This document shows positions 27,441-37,305 of a stretch of 64,000 nt of DNA, in pieces. Both the position numbers and the translations under genes were made by a program. The notes under the pieces were generated by a model. It worked only from the letters and a program-made list of their open reading frames with translations. It did no database searches and was not told the origin of the DNA. Numbering within the stretch: the first letter of the stretch is position 1; every line of letters starts with the position of its first letter. The DNA comes from Bacteroidales bacterium (GTDB lineage: Bacteria; Bacteroidota; Bacteroidia; Bacteroidales; UBA932), in the NCBI GenBank assembly GCA_015060205.1, contig SUYY01000004.1, positions 19,254 to 83,253 of the forward strand. The letters are read 5' to 3'.

Positions 27441-29111
27441 CTAAAACGACGTCGTTACCGTCAGGTTGAATCCGGTATATGCAGGAACAGTGCGGCACAC
27501 GCCGCCGGAGCATATCTTGCCTGCCTTGAAACGACCGTATCCCAAAGCGACCCTTGTACGCGATCTGGTATAACTTACACCTCCGTTGTAATAATGCAGT
27601 TTAGTACTTCCATGGTTGAACATATCGCTCACATAGATGCTCCATGAGGGTGCAAAGTTCACTTCTAGAAGAGCAGCCATCCAGTCCTTCTGGTCCTCAT
27701 GTGTGACAAGATACTGGAGTTCCATACGGGTCGAGAAAGTGTCGGTGTACTTGTAGAGGAGGTCTGCCACGATTATGTTCTGCAGATAAGTTCCCTTGTT
27801 GGCTCCATTGGAGTGGTTGTACTCCTGCATAGACCACATGAGAACGCTCTTGAACTTCTTTGTCCATTGCTTCTCGATGTCCACACTCAGATCCCTGAAA
27901 AGCATGTTTCCCGGCTTGAATGTACCTTCCTTTGCAATGGTATAATAAGTGGAGAAGTTTGCATGCACCTTCATTCCTCTCTTGCCACCGAGGGCAGTTC
28001 CCCTTCTGAAATTGTAGAATATATCGAACTGGCCGCCGATTTCACCGCTGTTTGCAAACATCTCGTCCAGAGTACCTGTCTGCGGGCCGTAAGGATGAAG
28101 ATTGGTGAGCATATATGTATACTGGGTACACAATCCCGGCACATAATTGAGCGTATTCACATCAGGAACATTCAGGCTTCCCGGGTATCTCGACACCACA
28201 GACTGCATCCATTCAAGACGTCTGAGCGAAAGACTCACTCCAAGACCTCTGCCGGTATATCCTGTCTCTATGAGTTGCGCATTACCTCTCTTATGGAGAT
28301 ACTTGGACTGGTCATCCGCATCAGGCATGTCAGCACCAGGATTGTCATAATACTTTACCCCGGCATTCACATACTCACCCTTGAAGAAGAATCCGTCGAC
28401 ATCGAGATTCACCCTTGCAGAATATCCCAGACAATTCGGTTTGATTCCCTCTGCCTGGTCCACAGGAAGGAGTTTCTCATATTTGTCAAGTACCGACGCC
28501 TCAAGAGCAAGATATGTATTCTGCCAGCCAATCAGATTGGAAATGGCGAACGAGGCATCCGCACCCTTGACCTGAGTGTCTGAGAACTTCATTCCGAAAC
28601 GCGGCATGCCCCAAAGAGCCTTGACTGCGACGATGTCACGGAAGTTATATGCGACCCTCGCTCCCATGATCGAGTTGTTGATGCCAAGCGCCCTGTCCTC
28701 CCAACTGCGGAAAAGAAGTCCGCTGCCGAACTGCTCGTAGAACGTACCTGCAGTGATGGAGAAATCCTTGTCTGTCCACGCAACATAATAGTTTGTAAGG
28801 GCGGCCTTTTCAAGAATATTGGGATAGCCGACCGCCACCGGTGAATAAGCCTCCAACTGCACTCCGGCAGAGAAACGCTTATTGTAGTAGTCCACCTTGA
28901 GATAGTTGTTGGAACCGAAGTGACTGTCCGGAACCGTCGCAAGCGTCTTTGTATCTTTAAGATATACGTTACTGTTGGTCTCGAAACTGCCTGTGACATA
29001 GCCTTTATCCATCGATGAAATGCGTTCCTTCAGCCCATCGTTATCTGCGAACGCTGTCGCTGCATGCATAAAAGCCACAGCGACAGCGAAATATAATGTC
29101 CTATTTGTCAT
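27441..29111 (-). CDS. DUF6029-like outer membrane beta-barrel protein
   Basis: Signal peptide; GYVTGSFETNSNVYLKDTKT, FYEQFGSGLLFRSWEDRALGINNSIMGARVAY, C-terminal ICSGGVCRTVPAYTGFNLTVTTSF with terminal Phe; paralogous to 35021-36727. Confidence 0.75.
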   Translation of the reverse strand: MTNRTLYFAVAVAFMHAATAFADNDGLKERISSMDKGYVTGSFETNSNVYLKDTKTLATVPDSHFGSNNYLKVDYYNKRFSAGVQLEAYSPVAVGYPNILEKAALTNYYVAWTDKDFSITAGTFYEQFGSGLLFRSWEDRALGINNSIMGARVAYNFRDIVAVKALWGMPRFGMKFSDTQVKGADASFAISNLIGWQNTYLALEASVLDKYEKLLPVDQAEGIKPNCLGYSARVNLDVDGFFFKGEYVNAGVKYYDNPGADMPDADDQSKYLHKRGNAQLIETGYTGRGLGVSLSLRRLEWMQSVVSRYPGSLNVPDVNTLNYVPGLCTQYTYMLTNLHPYGPQTGTLDEMFANSGEIGGQFDIFYNFRRGTALGGKRGMKVHANFSTYYTIAKEGTFKPGNMLFRDLSVDIEKQWTKKFKSVLMWSMQEYNHSNGANKGTYLQNIIVADLLYKYTDTFSTRMELQYLVTHEDQKDWMAALLEVNFAPSWSIYVSDMFNHGSTKLHYYNGGVSYTRSRTRVALGYGRFKAGKICSGGVCRTVPAYTGFNLTVTTSF

Positions 29112-29113
29112 AG

Positions 29114-32100
29114 TTATTCCTTATTGTCTTCAAAGTAATTTGGAACCTCGAAATACATAGGCTCGTAATAATTGCCTTGAAGGTCCTTAAGCATGACGAT
29201 CACTCTGTCCGGCACCACACCGTCCTCATTCACGCCGGTTCCATAAGGATTGGTCATCCTCAAAGGAGAGCCGTCATTCACATACAGGAGCGGTTTCGCA
29301 TCTGCATAGAACCTTGAATAGGATTCATGAAGAGCCTTTGCCCAATCCTCTGCCTCCTGTCCTTTGAGACCGAATGTAGAAGCACGAATCTTCCAAGGCT
29401 CAAGTGACCTGTAATATTCGAGTTTCTCCTGTGCCCTCACATAATTGTCACAGGAAGTACCGTTCCATGTCGGGCAACCCTGTTCAGCATGCGCATCCTT
29501 AGCGAAATACGTCACAGTTCCTTCACCAGGTACACCATGAACATAGAAATCGTTGACACTCATCAACTGTCCATCCTTGAGAACTCCTTCCTTATAGTAG
29601 TCAGGTTCCGTAAGCATATTTCCGGACTCATCATACACTGTATGATCCTTATCCACTCTCCTGCTTGCAAATGACTCCAGTTCAATCATGTCATGCTCGA
29701 CCTTTATCAGTCCCATGGCATCGAAATAGTCCTCAGAAGCACACATGACATAAGTTGTAAATTCAGTAGGACAAGTTATGTCAAATGAATACGTGGCCAT
29801 AAGATGAGGCGGCTGCTCGAATGCGTCCTTATGCCAGTCGAAGCGGATACGTGACTTGGCGGCATTCCACTTGTCTGTTCCTTCCCTTACGATTTCTCCG
29901 AGGTCGGCTGCAAGAGTTGTAACCTTGATATATCCTATCTTTGAATAGTACTTCTCTCCCTTTTCGAGAATCACGAACACATATTCAGTCTCCATTGTAA
30001 GACCGGAAAGTGTGATGGTTCCATCTGCATTGAGAGGTCCATATGTATTCATGGCCTTCCTGATGTTTTCATCTTCCGGATTGAGCGCCATATATTTCTG
30101 AGCAGTGAAACTTGTCTTTCCGCAATAGGCGGTATTTGCCCAGAACGGGTCTGTCACGCGACCGGCCCAATAGATATAGTCCGAAAGGTCGCCGCCGGTA
30201 GAAGTGACCTTGAGTTGGATCTTCTTCGCCGTAACATCAAGATTCTCAACCTTAAGGCTTATGGTCTTGTCATATTCAAGTTTCTCTGTCTTTGCAGATA
30301 TGCACTTAACCTTTCCATATCGTCCTTCACTGTCCACAGCGACTGCAAAAAGATAATACTCTGTCGCCGCTTCATCATTGAAGTTCTTACCTACCGCTTC
30401 AGTCCTGTCACCGATTACAGCGACATAATCCCCGACGCGGAAATCACTGTCCTCAGTAACGATCTGCTCAAACTTGGTATGGTCGGGTACCTGATCTGAA
30501 GAATATCTCTTTCCACCGTCAGCCTTGAGATACGCATAATATATCATCTCCGCACCCTCGCATGAAAGAGGTATGGTAATGGTCGAAGTCGTCACTTCAG
30601 CCTCACCGCATGTGAGTTCAAGTGTTCCTCCAGATGTGACATCGTTGGTTGTAAACTCCTTCATGATCACATCCTTCTCCGTATAAACATATTCTCCGTC
30701 CACAGCAGGGACTACCCAGAGGATATATGTCGTGGCAGGCATCAGAACATCCTTTTCCGTATCAACCACAGGAAAATCAGCGGCAGAGCCTTGATATTCG
30801 AACTTCTCTCCCACTGTGATCGGTTCATATATAAGATTTGACACCTGATAGACTATGGTATTGACGGCATCATCTGACTTCTCTATGAGACCTCCGAAAA
30901 CAGATGACGCACCATTTACCTTGACTGCTACCTCTGCATCCAGAAGACTTGTCTTGACAATGTCGATATCAACGGCGATCTCACCGAATTCCAACTGCAC
31001 TAGCATACCATCTGCAACAGCCCAAAGCACATATCTTTCCTCAGCATCCAGAGAGGAACCAAGAATATCCGCGAAAGCCTTAGAAATACCTGTGTCAGAC
31101 ACACCACATCCCTCAGAAGGAGAAGCAGTGCCGGCAATCAGGCCCTCTGCCAGAGAAAGCATCTTCTGTTCGTCAAAGTCTGAAATGACCGAAAGTCCAT
31201 AGGCAAACCTGCCAAGTCCTGAAGCAGGCACCACCACGGCATCTGTAACTGACACGGCGAAAGTATGGAACATCTCGTCTGTCAGAGCAATTGAAGAGAA
31301 TGTATAGGACTCATCTTCAGAAACGATGCTGAGCACCGGTTCTGTCTGATAATCAGCCTTATCAGTAGCCTTGATATCCACATAAGACACTCCACCGTCC
31401 TCACGTACGGATACTGTCCAGCCCTCGCTCACAACCGGTTTCCACTCCAAAACGGAAGGAGATGCGACCGCAACTGATGCAACACCTGCCTGGTTTACAT
31501 AAACCTCAGTCAAGGCAGTCTTCGATTCGTCTGATGGAAGATAGAAATACACTCCGGGATAATCAGAAACATACACGAGATGTGTCTTGCCTTCTCCAAA
31601 GTCAAACTCTACCGCGTATGCAGCACCCTCATCGTCAAAGAAAGGCTTGCATCCGAACATCTGCAAAGGATCCTCCATACCGTAGCCCATATCATAAGAA
31701 GCGTCATTGAGCCTGAGGGTATATTTCTTGTCGACCAGTTTCACATCTACAGAAGCATCCATCGCTATCTTCTTTCCCTCTGCATCAAGAACTGCTGAAA
31801 CCTTGCCGTCCTTATCAGTCAAAGCCCAATATTTTACCCCATCCTCTTCGAGATATGACAACGCTGAAGCAAATTCTCCGTTCTCATCTGAGAACATGGT
31901 GAATGCCGCACCTGTAGTAAGAGTGATATCATAAAGGTTCTCGATTCCCTCCTTAGCCTGAGCACATGAAGAGACAAGTACGTCTTCTCCAGTCAGAATA
32001 AGTTGCATCGCTCTTGCCTGTCTGTACAGAGCGTTTTCAAGAGAATCCATAAGTTCAGTAGGCTCTTCAGGCGTCACCGGCTGTTCGGTGCCACCTTCGT

Positions 32101-32212
32101 TGCCGGTATCATCTCCATCCGGTTTGATTTCCTCCTCGCAGGCAACCAATGCCGCAACTGCAAAAGAGATACAAGCCACCGACTTAAGAATAAGTTTTAC
32201 ACAAGTTTTCAT
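29114..32212 (-). CDS. Giant (1032 aa) modular surface lipoprotein
   Basis: AALVACEEEIKPDGDD lipobox; repeated beta modules (ATTYILWVVPAVDGEYVY, EYYLFAVAVDSEGRYGK). Confidence 0.65.
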   Translation of the reverse strand: MKTCVKLILKSVACISFAVAALVACEEEIKPDGDDTGNEGGTEQPVTPEEPTELMDSLENALYRQARAMQLILTGEDVLVSSCAQAKEGIENLYDITLTTGAAFTMFSDENGEFASALSYLEEDGVKYWALTDKDGKVSAVLDAEGKKIAMDASVDVKLVDKKYTLRLNDASYDMGYGMEDPLQMFGCKPFFDDEGAAYAVEFDFGEGKTHLVYVSDYPGVYFYLPSDESKTALTEVYVNQAGVASVAVASPSVLEWKPVVSEGWTVSVREDGGVSYVDIKATDKADYQTEPVLSIVSEDESYTFSSIALTDEMFHTFAVSVTDAVVVPASGLGRFAYGLSVISDFDEQKMLSLAEGLIAGTASPSEGCGVSDTGISKAFADILGSSLDAEERYVLWAVADGMLVQLEFGEIAVDIDIVKTSLLDAEVAVKVNGASSVFGGLIEKSDDAVNTIVYQVSNLIYEPITVGEKFEYQGSAADFPVVDTEKDVLMPATTYILWVVPAVDGEYVYTEKDVIMKEFTTNDVTSGGTLELTCGEAEVTTSTITIPLSCEGAEMIYYAYLKADGGKRYSSDQVPDHTKFEQIVTEDSDFRVGDYVAVIGDRTEAVGKNFNDEAATEYYLFAVAVDSEGRYGKVKCISAKTEKLEYDKTISLKVENLDVTAKKIQLKVTSTGGDLSDYIYWAGRVTDPFWANTAYCGKTSFTAQKYMALNPEDENIRKAMNTYGPLNADGTITLSGLTMETEYVFVILEKGEKYYSKIGYIKVTTLAADLGEIVREGTDKWNAAKSRIRFDWHKDAFEQPPHLMATYSFDITCPTEFTTYVMCASEDYFDAMGLIKVEHDMIELESFASRRVDKDHTVYDESGNMLTEPDYYKEGVLKDGQLMSVNDFYVHGVPGEGTVTYFAKDAHAEQGCPTWNGTSCDNYVRAQEKLEYYRSLEPWKIRASTFGLKGQEAEDWAKALHESYSRFYADAKPLLYVNDGSPLRMTNPYGTGVNEDGVVPDRVIVMLKDLQGNYYEPMYFEVPNYFEDNKE

Positions 32213-32241
32213 ATCTATATGTCTTTATTTTCTCAAACACG

Positions 32242-32249
32242 CAAAGATA
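32242..32249 (-). promoter_or_regulatory. Candidate -7 element (TATCTTTG) for the operon starting at 32212
   Basis: Minus-strand TATCTTTG fits TAnnTTTG, ~30 nt upstream of the start and downstream of a terminator; no clear -33 TTTG found. Confidence 0.5.
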
Positions 32250-32290
32250 CGAAGAAATTTCCAAAGTATATACTCTGTATATACGAAAAA

Positions 32291-32312
32291 CGGTCGGGGA
32301 TTTCCCCGACCG
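32291..32312 (-). terminator. Intrinsic terminator downstream of the 868-aa lipoprotein gene
   Basis: CGGTCGGGG (32291-32299) / CCCCGACCG (32304-32312), followed on the minus strand by TTTTTCG. Confidence 0.85.
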
Positions 32313-32335
32313 TAATTGATATTATGTAAGAGTTA

Positions 32336-34942
32336 TTACTCTGCTGATGCAGGAACTTCAATCTTCTCCTTGATTACAGGTGCAAACTCGCCATCCTCAG
32401 ACTCAACGACAACAGCAAGGTAATACGTAGACGATGCATTAGCATACATACCTGCCAACTTACCAGAAGACACTTTAGTAGTCGATTTGAAATTGTAATT
32501 ATAATTATAAGTCAATGGGAGATTCTTCAAATCCTCATTAGTGTATTCTGTTGTACTGAACACATAGTAATAGGCCTTAGCAGAACCACCTTCCACATTA
32601 ATTGGAAAATCATACCTATAACCGCTATAGTATGGAGCAGAAGTTATCTCACCAAATGAGGCAGTAAGAGTACTACTGTAAACCAATTCCTTAGAAGCAA
32701 ATACTTCGACATTGACTTCACCATACTTACCTGTTTCATCAACAGCAAGAGCAGCAAGAGCCTTCTGCGCACCTGCACCCTCAACATGCTCACGTGCCTC
32801 AACTACAGCATCTGCTGAAGGAACACCATTTGCAATGATATCGTCAGCAAGATTTTCAACAGCATCAATATCCTCAGGATTATAGAATCTATAGTATACT
32901 GTAGATCCTGCAACCGAAGGTGTAATATTTACGGCAATCAGATCAAATGTGCATTCACCTTTTTCAAACGCCACTGTAACATCACTTCCTGGCTGAAGTT
33001 TTTCTGTATTAAACTCAAAGATATAAGGTTTAATATCATCGAATGTATACTCTGCCCATGCCTTACCATTCTTCATCGGCATCACATAGAGGTAATAGCC
33101 GGTACCCGGAGCCAATGGTGTTGGTTCCTCCATATCCTGAACAACAATCTCACTGAGTTTAAATTCAACATCACCACCTTCAGACACTTCCATTCCCAGA
33201 TAATTCACACCATAAGCCAAGCCTGCCATATTCGACGAAAGATATGTCTCAAGGTCATATGATTCTGTGTTGTAGTTATATGTCATAGGTTTTGCAACTT
33301 TACCTATGATATATGAATCTGCACCGTACAATCCCATTGAAACAGTAATCTCATCACAAGAAGCAGATACCAATTCGGCAGATACATCAACAGGTGTATA
33401 GTATGCGTAAACAAGGTCTTCGAGTGATGGTGCACCCCTATCATCGACTGGACATGCCCATACTACAAACTGACTTCCACGAGGAAGTTCTTTTCCATAT
33501 GTCCAGTCTGAGTACATCTTAGCGACAGTAACGTTAATTACATCAACCTCATACTCACCCGGAACATACTTATTACCAACTGTATACTCACCAGTCTCCC
33601 AATCCATTGAGTTTATCTTCCAACTTGCCAGCATGTAATTCAAATCATCTCCAAAATACTCATAGTTACCTATTGCGCTCACATATGCAGCAGGATCTGC
33701 CTCAAAATCAGCAATTGTAGCAAGACCTACCAATGCATCGTTGAAATCTGTATTAGTGTTTCCCCACCAGTCAGTATTCGTAACAACATTAGGGTTAATA
33801 ATAGTAACAATTCCATCCTCAGAAAGAGAAAGGCTGAAACCGGCTGATGTACAAACTGCGAGTTTGGCAATCTTACATTTTCCTTCAGCAGTGTTAGCAT
33901 GGAGAAGAATCTCACCGTCCGCCTCTGCAAACAACTTGACAGCCTCTTCCGTTGGAGCCGTAACAACAAGTTTATTTTTATCGATGACCGCTTTCCAACC
34001 ATCTGGTTTAGACATTACATAATATGCAGCAATATCAGTAATGTTCAAATCAAATGTCTTATCCTCACCATAATCGAAGAATGTCTTACCAGCCTTGATT
34101 GCAATTGAAGACTCGTCTACGACATACTTAGGAAGTGTATACTCAACCTCACCGATAGTGATGATCACGCAATCCTCTGTCTCAACAACGTCAGCAACGA
34201 GGCAAGAAGCGAGGTCGTTGGTGTTTACACCTGCGTCGATGAGTTCGCCACCGTTAACTGAGTACTGAAGGTCTCCGTTAGATGCAACTGAAAACTCGAT
34301 CTCAACGTCAGGATGGCCTACAGGAACGCCAAGTGAAGTCACCTTTCCGTCAGCACCCTTGACAGCCCAATACTTCTCGGCACCGTCCTGGATTACAGTA
34401 ACGAGACCTGTGTTCTCAACATTCTTGAGCGGCTTTGAGAGTTCAACCTCCTTACCGTCAGCGAGTGTAAGAACCACGTTTCCGTTGATCTCAGTCACGT
34501 TTACAACTGCGATCTGAGCAAGAGCGCCGGCAACTTCAGCCTTGAGAGCAAAGTTCTTGTCAGCCTCTACGAGAGCATCGACAGCCTCTTTGAGGTCTTT
34601 AACGATTCCGTCAACCTTACCGTCAGCAGCGTCGAGACGTCCGACGAGGTCATTGACCTGAGTCTTAAGTGCAGCAAGGTCAGTAGCGAGTGAGCCGAGG
34701 TCTGCGATATCGCCTTCTACAGAGCCAAGATCCTCGTTAAGATCCTTGATTGCATTTTCAGCATCAGAAAGACGTGATGCGAGAGAGTTGATGCCTGAAA
34801 CGTCATTCGAGAGAGTGTTCTCGAGGACTGTGATACGGTCGTCGAGTTTATCAATCTCACTCCTGAGAGCAGCATCATCGTAGCAAGACACCGCGAGGAG
34901 AGCAACTGCTCCTGCGAGAATAGATCTGAATGTCTTTTTCAT
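32336..34942 (-). CDS. Lipoprotein with long N-terminal coiled coil, DUF4988/PL29-N-like domain and repeated beta modules
   Basis: LLAVSCYDDAALRSEIDKLDDRITVLENTLSNDVSGINSLASRLSDAENAIKDLNEDLGSVEGDIADLGSL heptad-like; VVLTLADGKEVELSKP..GAEKYWAVKGADGKVT. Confidence 0.7.
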   Translation of the reverse strand: MKKTFRSILAGAVALLAVSCYDDAALRSEIDKLDDRITVLENTLSNDVSGINSLASRLSDAENAIKDLNEDLGSVEGDIADLGSLATDLAALKTQVNDLVGRLDAADGKVDGIVKDLKEAVDALVEADKNFALKAEVAGALAQIAVVNVTEINGNVVLTLADGKEVELSKPLKNVENTGLVTVIQDGAEKYWAVKGADGKVTSLGVPVGHPDVEIEFSVASNGDLQYSVNGGELIDAGVNTNDLASCLVADVVETEDCVIITIGEVEYTLPKYVVDESSIAIKAGKTFFDYGEDKTFDLNITDIAAYYVMSKPDGWKAVIDKNKLVVTAPTEEAVKLFAEADGEILLHANTAEGKCKIAKLAVCTSAGFSLSLSEDGIVTIINPNVVTNTDWWGNTNTDFNDALVGLATIADFEADPAAYVSAIGNYEYFGDDLNYMLASWKINSMDWETGEYTVGNKYVPGEYEVDVINVTVAKMYSDWTYGKELPRGSQFVVWACPVDDRGAPSLEDLVYAYYTPVDVSAELVSASCDEITVSMGLYGADSYIIGKVAKPMTYNYNTESYDLETYLSSNMAGLAYGVNYLGMEVSEGGDVEFKLSEIVVQDMEEPTPLAPGTGYYLYVMPMKNGKAWAEYTFDDIKPYIFEFNTEKLQPGSDVTVAFEKGECTFDLIAVNITPSVAGSTVYYRFYNPEDIDAVENLADDIIANGVPSADAVVEAREHVEGAGAQKALAALAVDETGKYGEVNVEVFASKELVYSSTLTASFGEITSAPYYSGYRYDFPINVEGGSAKAYYYVFSTTEYTNEDLKNLPLTYNYNYNFKSTTKVSSGKLAGMYANASSTYYLAVVVESEDGEFAPVIKEKIEVPASAE

Positions 34943-35020
34943 AATGAATAGATTTAGTTAATAATTAATGTATTGTTAGTTAATAGTTTATGTTATTTTT
35001 TGTTGTTATCTTCCGGTCTG

Positions 35021-36727
35021 TCAGAATGTCGCTGTCAGAGTTATATTTGCTCCCGTGTAGGCCGGAATCTCACGACACACGCCGCCCGAGCATATGAATC
35101 CTGCCCTGTAGCGTCCGTAACCGGCTGCGACTCGGAGCCACCTCATCGAATAACTCAGACCAGCATTGTAATAATGCATCTTTGAGCCGCCGTGATTGTA
35201 CATGTCACTTGCAAACACGCTCCAATGCGGTGCAAGACTCACCTCAAGTAGGGCTGCCATCCAGTCCTTCTGATAGTCCTTGCTTGTCAGATACTGGAGT
35301 TCCAGACGCGTAGAGAACTTTGAAGTCCACTTATACAGCAGATCCGCCACAACAGTATGTGACTGACCTATATGCAGTTCCTGCTCAATCACACCTGCAT
35401 CCGTAAGAACAGATCCCATCTGTCCTCTGTCGTGTTCCTGAGCCGAATACATGAGCGTCGTCTTGAACTTCTTTGTCCACTGTTTTTCCACATCTATGCT
35501 CAGATCCCACATCCTCATGTTTCCCCCTTTCATTCCGCCGTCCTGGTTGAGTGAGAAATAGGTGGAGAAGTTCGCGTGGACCTTCATTCCCCTCTTTCCT
35601 CCTATCTTAGAGCCTCTTCTGAAATTATAAAAGGCATCGATCTGTCCTCCAGCCTCGCCGTCGGTAAGCGGAACATAAGGTGTCAGGTTGGCAAGCATGT
35701 ATGTATGTTGCGTACACAATGCAGGACAATAGGAAAGAACATTAACCGAAGGATTGTAGTAATCGATTACAACAAAACCGTCAGGCGCACAGGTGTATAT
35801 CTTCTGGTTCATGCTGTCAAGACGCCTTGCCGAAAGCGAGACGCCCAGTCCGCCGGCATTATATCCGAGTTCGAGAAGTTGGGCATTCGCCTTTCTCGGA
35901 TACATGGAAATATAATCCTGAATACCTGCACCTACATATTCACCCTTGAAGTAGAATCCGTCATAATCCAGATTGACTCTGCCGGAGAATCCTGTATTGT
36001 GTGTCTTGAAACCCTCGGAAAGAAGGTATTCTGACATCTTTTCATATTTATAGAGAAACGAGCCTTCCACCGAAAGCAGAAGATTGCTCCATCCGAAGCA
36101 ATCCGACAGCGATACCGAAGCATCCGCAGCAGCAAGAGCGGTCTTTGTCAGTCCAAGACCGAAGACAGGTGTCTTGGATATCTGAGTGTTATATACTCCG
36201 GTTCCCACTTTTCCCATTCTTGGAACACCGCCGAACACCCTGACTGCAAAAATATCCCGGAACTTGTATGTGGCACGTGCTCCGAGGATGGCATTGTTCA
36301 GACCGAGCGCCCTGTCTTCCCAACTGCGGAAAAGAAGTCCGCTTCCGAGTTGCTCATAGAAGGTTCCGGCAGAGACCGAATAGTCATTGTCGGTCCAACT
36401 TACATAAAGATTGCTCAAGGAGAGCATGCTTTCTGATATAGGATAGCCTATGGTTGTCGGGAAATAGCCTTCCAACTGAAGACCCGCCGAAAGACGTCCC
36501 TTATAATAATCGACCTTGAGATAGTTGTTCGAAGCATATCTGCTGCCCCTGAGATAGTTGTACTTAGGGTCTCCGCTTGTCACAGGAAGAAAGCCGTTGG
36601 TCGCGTCATCCACATAGACATGATTCAACGACTCCAGACTTGCCGACACGCGCCCCCAATCCTTCTTCTCTGCTTCAAGAGAAAACGGTATGGACAGGAT
36701 GCAGAATATGAATAACAGTTTTTTCAT
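35021..36727 (-). CDS. DUF6029-like outer membrane beta-barrel protein (paralogue of 27441-29111)
   Basis: FYEQLGSGLLFRSWEDRALGLNNAILGARATYKFRDIFAV; C-terminal ICSGGVCREIPAYTGANITLTATF. Confidence 0.75.
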   Translation of the reverse strand: MKKLLFIFCILSIPFSLEAEKKDWGRVSASLESLNHVYVDDATNGFLPVTSGDPKYNYLRGSRYASNNYLKVDYYKGRLSAGLQLEGYFPTTIGYPISESMLSLSNLYVSWTDNDYSVSAGTFYEQLGSGLLFRSWEDRALGLNNAILGARATYKFRDIFAVRVFGGVPRMGKVGTGVYNTQISKTPVFGLGLTKTALAAADASVSLSDCFGWSNLLLSVEGSFLYKYEKMSEYLLSEGFKTHNTGFSGRVNLDYDGFYFKGEYVGAGIQDYISMYPRKANAQLLELGYNAGGLGVSLSARRLDSMNQKIYTCAPDGFVVIDYYNPSVNVLSYCPALCTQHTYMLANLTPYVPLTDGEAGGQIDAFYNFRRGSKIGGKRGMKVHANFSTYFSLNQDGGMKGGNMRMWDLSIDVEKQWTKKFKTTLMYSAQEHDRGQMGSVLTDAGVIEQELHIGQSHTVVADLLYKWTSKFSTRLELQYLTSKDYQKDWMAALLEVSLAPHWSVFASDMYNHGGSKMHYYNAGLSYSMRWLRVAAGYGRYRAGFICSGGVCREIPAYTGANITLTATF

Positions 36728-36748
36728 CAGGATAAGAGAAATGAGGCA

Positions 36749-37231
36749 TTATCTGCACTTCTTGACAGCCTCGAAAAGTTCGATTTCGTTTCCCGGGAGA
36801 TAAGAGGTGTGCGAGTAAACGATCTTGCCTTTACCATCCAGTACGAAGACGTGAGGCACCTGTGAGACATTCATAGCCCTCATGAAGTCCTGATTCTTGT
36901 CGAAAAGGAGAATGTAGTCCTCACCCCAGCCACGACCTTCAGCGAAAGAACGTGCCTTTGCAAGAAGACGGCTGTCGTCTGTAGAGACTGCAACAACATT
37001 GAAATCCGCCTCTTCCTTCCAGTCCGGAAGAGCGTCATAGATGGCATCGAGTTCGCGGATACACGGCTTGCACGATGTCGACCAGAATGAAACTATGGTC
37101 GGCTTGCCTGACTCGACTATTGTCTTTGTGTCGAAGGACTCGCCCTTTGAATTTTCAACCTTTACAGAAGGTACCTGAGCGAATGCTATCGTCGATACTA
37201 ACAGTGCTATTGCTAATGTAAATGCTTTCAT
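36749..37231 (-). CDS. TlpA-like periplasmic thioredoxin family protein
   Basis: Signal peptide; PTIVSFWSTSCKPCIRELDAIYDALPDWKEE (CxxC); VSQVPHVFVLDGKGKIVYSH. Confidence 0.88.
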   Translation of the reverse strand: MKAFTLAIALLVSTIAFAQVPSVKVENSKGESFDTKTIVESGKPTIVSFWSTSCKPCIRELDAIYDALPDWKEEADFNVVAVSTDDSRLLAKARSFAEGRGWGEDYILLFDKNQDFMRAMNVSQVPHVFVLDGKGKIVYSHTSYLPGNEIELFEAVKKCR

Positions 37232-37251
37232 ATCAATAGAGAATATTTGGA

Positions 37252-37283
37252 CAAAGTTATATAATTATATCCTTTAAATCAAA
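37252..37283 (-). promoter_or_regulatory. Bacteroidetes-type promoter (TTTG-N20-TAACTTTG) for the TlpA-DUF6029-lipoprotein operon
   Basis: Minus-strand TTTG (37280-37283) and TAACTTTG (37252-37259) upstream of the start at 37231. Confidence 0.7.
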
Positions 37284-37305
37284 ATATTTTCCATCAAATT
37301 GAAAC

